A DNA stretch of 40,911 bases from Lachnospiraceae bacterium (GTDB taxonomy: Bacteria > Bacillota > Clostridia > Lachnospirales > Lachnospiraceae), in the NCBI GenBank assembly GCA_017526745.1, contig JAFXQX010000007.1, forward strand, positions 1 through 40,911, in the 5' to 3' direction. A model generated the notes under the pieces. It saw nothing but the letters and a program-made list of their open reading frames with translations, was not told where the DNA came from and made no database searches. Each line of letters begins with the position of its first letter. Position 1 is the stretch's first letter. This document shows, one piece after another, positions 38,329 through 40,911 of the stretch. The position numbers and the translations under genes were made by a program.

Positions 38329-39771
38329 ATGAAGAAGATATTGTTTGCCGCATCGGAATGTGTGCCTTTTATCAAAACGGGAGGACTTGCCGATGTAGTC
38401 GGTTCGCTTCCGAAATGCTTCGATAAGAAATACTTCGATGTACGTGTCATCATTCCGAAGTATCTTTGCATGTCCAAAGAGTACACGGATAAGATGGAGT
38501 ACATCGATTCGTTTTATATGGACATAGGCAATGACAACAAGTATGTCGGTGTGTTCAAGCTCGTACACGAAGGCGTGACGTTTTATTTTGTCGATAACGA
38601 ATTCTATTTTTCGGGTGCAAAGCCTTACGGAGACCTTCTGTGGGATCTCGAGAAGTTCATCTTCTTCTCGAAGGCGGTATTGTCCGTGCTTCCCGTAGTC
38701 GGATTCCGGCCGGATGTCGTTCACTGCCACGACTGGCAGACGGGACTGATCCCGGTATTTCTGAAGGAACGTTTTCATGACGGCGAATTCTTCCGCAACA
38801 TGAAATCGGTAATGACGATACACAACCTGAAGTTCCAGGGCGTGTGGGATGTTGAGACGGTCCGTACGCTGTCGGGCCTGCCGGATTATTTCTTCACACC
38901 CGACAAGCTTGAAGCATACAAGGACGGGAACCTCTTAAAGGGAGGACTCGTGTTTGCGGATGCTATCACGACCGTTTCGTACACTTATGCGGAAGAGATC
39001 AAGATGCCGTTCTACGGTGAGGGGCTTGACGGGCTGCTTCGTGCACGCGCCAACGATCTTCGCGGTATCGTAAACGGTATCGATTATGATGAATACAATC
39101 CCGAAACCGATAAGTTCATAGTCAATCCGTACAATGCCAAGGATTTTCGCAAGGAGAAGGTTAAGAACAAGCTTGCCCTTCAGGAAGAGCTGGGCCTTGA
39201 TAAGGACGAAAAGAAGATGATGATCGGTATCGTAAGCCGCCTGACCGACCAGAAGGGATTTGATCTCATCGCTTACGTTATGGACGAACTGTGTCATGAC
39301 AATGTCGAGATCGTAATACTCGGTACCGGTGAAGAGAGATACGAGAACATGTTCAGGCACTTCGACTGGAAATATGCGAACAAGGTGTCTGCGAACATAT
39401 ACTATTCGGAAGAGCTGTCACACAAGATATATGCGGCATCTGATGCATTCCTGATGCCTTCGCTCTTCGAGCCGTGCGGCCTGTCCCAGCTTATGGCGCT
39501 TCACTACGGAACACTTCCGATCGTGCGCGAGACCGGCGGACTCAAGGATACCGTGGAACCATACAACGAGTACGAGAGTAAAGGTACCGGGTTCTCGTTC
39601 TGCAACTATAATGCTCATGAGATGCTAGGTTGCATCCGTAATGCGGAGCGCATCTACTATGACAAGAAGCGCGAATGGAACAAGATGGTCGACCGTGCAA
39701 TGGCAGCAGATTTCTCGTGGCAGGTAAGTGCTTTGAAATATCAAGAACTGTACGATTGGTTGATAGGTTGA
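38329..39771 (+). CDS. glgA: Glycogen synthase (GT5)
   Basis: GlgA elongates alpha-1,4-glucan from ADP-glucose. The 480-aa protein has the N-terminal ADP-glucose motif KTGGLADVVGSLPK beginning at residue 16, HCHDWQTGLIPVFL, MTIHNLKFQGVWDVETVRTL, GIVNGIDYDEYNPETD, IGIVSRLTDQKGFDLI and the C-terminal SLFEPCGLSQLMALHYGTLP, IVRETGGLKDTV. All are hallmarks of bacterial GT5 synthases. ATG 38329 follows GAGGAGGTTTTC; the open frame from 38296 lacks a ribosome binding site. No other glg gene is adjacent. It is the last housekeeping gene before accessory-looking DNA. Confidence 0.97.
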   Translation: MKKILFAASECVPFIKTGGLADVVGSLPKCFDKKYFDVRVIIPKYLCMSKEYTDKMEYIDSFYMDIGNDNKYVGVFKLVHEGVTFYFVDNEFYFSGAKPYGDLLWDLEKFIFFSKAVLSVLPVVGFRPDVVHCHDWQTGLIPVFLKERFHDGEFFRNMKSVMTIHNLKFQGVWDVETVRTLSGLPDYFFTPDKLEAYKDGNLLKGGLVFADAITTVSYTYAEEIKMPFYGEGLDGLLRARANDLRGIVNGIDYDEYNPETDKFIVNPYNAKDFRKEKVKNKLALQEELGLDKDEKKMMIGIVSRLTDQKGFDLIAYVMDELCHDNVEIVILGTGEERYENMFRHFDWKYANKVSANIYYSEELSHKIYAASDAFLMPSLFEPCGLSQLMALHYGTLPIVRETGGLKDTVEPYNEYESKGTGFSFCNYNAHEMLGCIRNAERIYYDKKREWNKMVDRAMAADFSWQVSALKYQELYDWLIG

Positions 39772-39819
39772 GGCTCGGAGCCGCATAAACACTGGGTCTG
39801 CTGGAACTGAAAAAACAAA

Positions 39820-39840
39820 TTGACCACAATTTGACCACAA
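39820..39840 (+). repeat. Direct repeats TTGACCACAA downstream of glgA
   Basis: Two identical 10-bp copies, 39820-39829 and 39831-39840, are separated by one base, giving an 11-bp period of about one helical turn. They lie in the 172-bp gap between glgA and the next gene, where gene content changes from housekeeping to accessory. They could be binding sites of a recombinase or regulator. The rest of the gap shows no clear promoter or terminator. Confidence 0.5.
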
Positions 39841-39943
39841 AAACTGTAAAAATGTGATTTAGTCAATTGCTAATTCAATAGGGAAAGCTTCCATACAGAA
39901 GCCGCACTTGCGACTCTTCGGTTCGTGAGAGGATATGAAGTCC

Positions 39944-40381
39944 ATGAATAGCGATAATAAACTGTTTTATGCCTGCAGCCTGATAGAGTATATCGGTAGG
40001 GTAACCAAGAATAAACGGAGCGATCTTATAGGATTTCTGGGGGATGATGTCAGAAGAATCTATTCTCATGCGGATGTTTTTCACTGTGAACCCATTGAGA
40101 AGGTGGCTGATGATTTTATCGAGCGGAACAGCATTACCCAGGGAGATTATGACAATGTGGGTACGGAGCGTTATGAGGTGCCGGGATACTGGGATGTTGG
40201 AAAGGTGTTTGAACGGCTGATAGAGGATGTATCGGATGAACCGGACATGGTTGACGGTATCAGGAAGGTCTATTCCTCATGGATTGCCGACAGGATACTG
40301 AACTTTAATTCGGATCTGTATTACCAGCCCAGAACATATCTTGCGGAATGTTATCGTACCGGAGAAGTGATCGATGCGTAA
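39944..40381 (+). CDS. Conserved hypothetical protein of accessory loci
   Basis: The 145-aa soluble protein has no signal peptide. It contains NKLFYACSLIEYIGRVTKNK, IYSHADVFHCEPIEKVADDF, GYWDVGKVFERLIED and a C-terminal YYQPRTYLAECYRTGEV. From memory it resembles a family common in Lachnospiraceae accessory regions near DUF3791/DUF3990-type toxin-antitoxin-like genes. That association is not shown in this window, where no partner is visible. The start at ATG 39944 has AGAGGA about 10 bases upstream; ATG 39935 lies too close to that site. A hairpin follows the gene. Confidence 0.75.
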   Translation: MNSDNKLFYACSLIEYIGRVTKNKRSDLIGFLGDDVRRIYSHADVFHCEPIEKVADDFIERNSITQGDYDNVGTERYEVPGYWDVGKVFERLIEDVSDEPDMVDGIRKVYSSWIADRILNFNSDLYYQPRTYLAECYRTGEVIDA

Positions 40382-40445
40382 CAATGACAACATCGGCTTA
40401 GACGACAGGGTAGTCAGGTCATAGAGGTAGATCATGATATGAGGG

Positions 40446-40478
40446 GGGCAACAGCTATGATAAGGCTGTTGCCCTTTC
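40446..40478 (+). terminator. Terminator-like hairpin before the sigma factor gene
   Basis: GGGCAACAGC (40446-40455) and GCTGTTGCCC (40465-40474) form a perfect 10-bp stem with a 9-nt loop, followed by TTTC. It lies 64 bases after the orphan gene and about 20 bases before the sigma factor start. It may terminate the former or act as a leader structure of the latter. Confidence 0.7.
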
Positions 40479-40497
40479 TAAGAAAAGAGGCAGGCGT

Positions 40498-40911
40498 ATG
40501 AACGACCTTCCGAATGCAGGAGAGATATACCTGCGATATATAACCGAATATGATGACAGGGATCTGGAAGCACTGCTTACTGCATACAGGGACGGTCTAT
40601 ACCTGTTCCTTTTATGCTATGTGAAGAATGAGGAAGATGCCGAAGAACTGATGATGGATACTTTTGCGAAGCTTGCGGTCGATAAGCCGGACTTTGAGAT
40701 CAGGAAAGACGGGAGCTTTAAGAGCTGGCTGTATGCGATCGCAAGAAATAATGCGCTTATGCATATCCGCAGGCATAAGATGGAAGCTGTACCGCTTGAG
40801 GAAGAGACCATATCGGATGCTGATACACCGGAATCTGCTCTCCTTAAGGATGAACAGAATAAAACGCTCTACAAAGCCCTGTCGTCCTTAAAGCCGGATT
40901 ACCGCAGGGCA
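40498..40911 (+). CDS. ECF-type sigma-70 family factor (5' part, cut by window end)
   Basis: An open frame of 138 codons starts at ATG 40498 and runs off the window. ECF sigma factors redirect RNA polymerase to stress or envelope genes. Region 2 is visible: LLTAYRDGLYLFLLCYVKNE, EDAEELMMDTFAKLAV and FKSWLYAIARNNALMHIRRH, the hallmark of sigma-70 region 2. A variable linker (VPLEEETISDADTPESALLK) follows, and then the beginning of region 4 (LYKALSSLKPDYRRA). AAGAAAAGAGG lies upstream of the start. The partner anti-sigma factor, if any, would be outside the window. Confidence 0.88.
   Translation, partial: MNDLPNAGEIYLRYITEYDDRDLEALLTAYRDGLYLFLLCYVKNEEDAEELMMDTFAKLAVDKPDFEIRKDGSFKSWLYAIARNNALMHIRRHKMEAVPLEEETISDADTPESALLKDEQNKTLYKALSSLKPDYRRA

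Overview
The window is a gene-dense stretch with every recognised gene on the + strand. It looks like a chromosomal segment of a Clostridia bacterium, most likely a Lachnospiraceae member. This rests on gene order (rimP-nusA-ylxQ-infB-rbfA-nrnA-truB-ribF-rpsO-pnp and nusB-xseA-xseB-dxs-tlyA-nadK-argR-recN), a tryptophan T-box, strong AGGAGG ribosome binding sites, extended -10 promoters and moderate G+C. The assignment is inference; no rRNA or tRNA gene is present.

Layout. 1-485: the end of a palindromic repeat, a promoter and a complete tryptophan T-box leader controlling an orphan trpB-like gene (486-1862). 2030-3789: a zinc-ribbon membrane protein and a compact MurD-like ligase. 3821-9416: chorismate mutase, a DUF815 ATPase, Ppx/GppA, polyphosphate kinase and a small acidic protein, closely packed and probably one operon. 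9525-11973: an ABC-F ATPase overlapping a Cof-type HAD hydrolase, then an SH3/Ig-like envelope protein (12070-13176). 13405-21496: the transcription/translation operon rimP-nusA-ylxQ-infB-rbfA-nrnA-truB-ribF, followed by rpsO and pnp with their own leaders and terminators. 24229-24606: an AT-rich non-coding stretch with dyads and a DnaA-box match. 24683-29108: deoB, prfC and a transglutaminase-like lipoprotein. 29174-37054: asp23-nusB-xseA-xseB-dxs-tlyA-nadK-argR-recN, mostly joined by ATGA overlaps or very short gaps. 37056-39771: a membrane-anchored protein and glycogen synthase. 39772 to the end: a change to accessory content, with direct repeats, an orphan protein and the 5' part of an ECF sigma factor gene.

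The most unusual feature is a repeat family confined to the first 14 kb. Ten 29-nt units start TGAGACA and end GTCTCA, and there are six shorter relatives. They occur singly, in tandem or as long hairpins, always just upstream of a gene. Paired arms carry compensating base changes, and one copy is a perfect 64-bp palindrome. They resemble REP/BIME-type elements mobilised by a transposase encoded elsewhere.

Other points of note: an ABC-F protein in which all visible degenerate motifs fall in one of its two composite ATP sites; a RibF whose riboflavin-kinase half lacks its signature; a NusA with a long acidic tail; absence of ylxR and ispA from their usual operon positions; a probably leaderless MurD-like gene; and helically phased repeats upstream of prfC.
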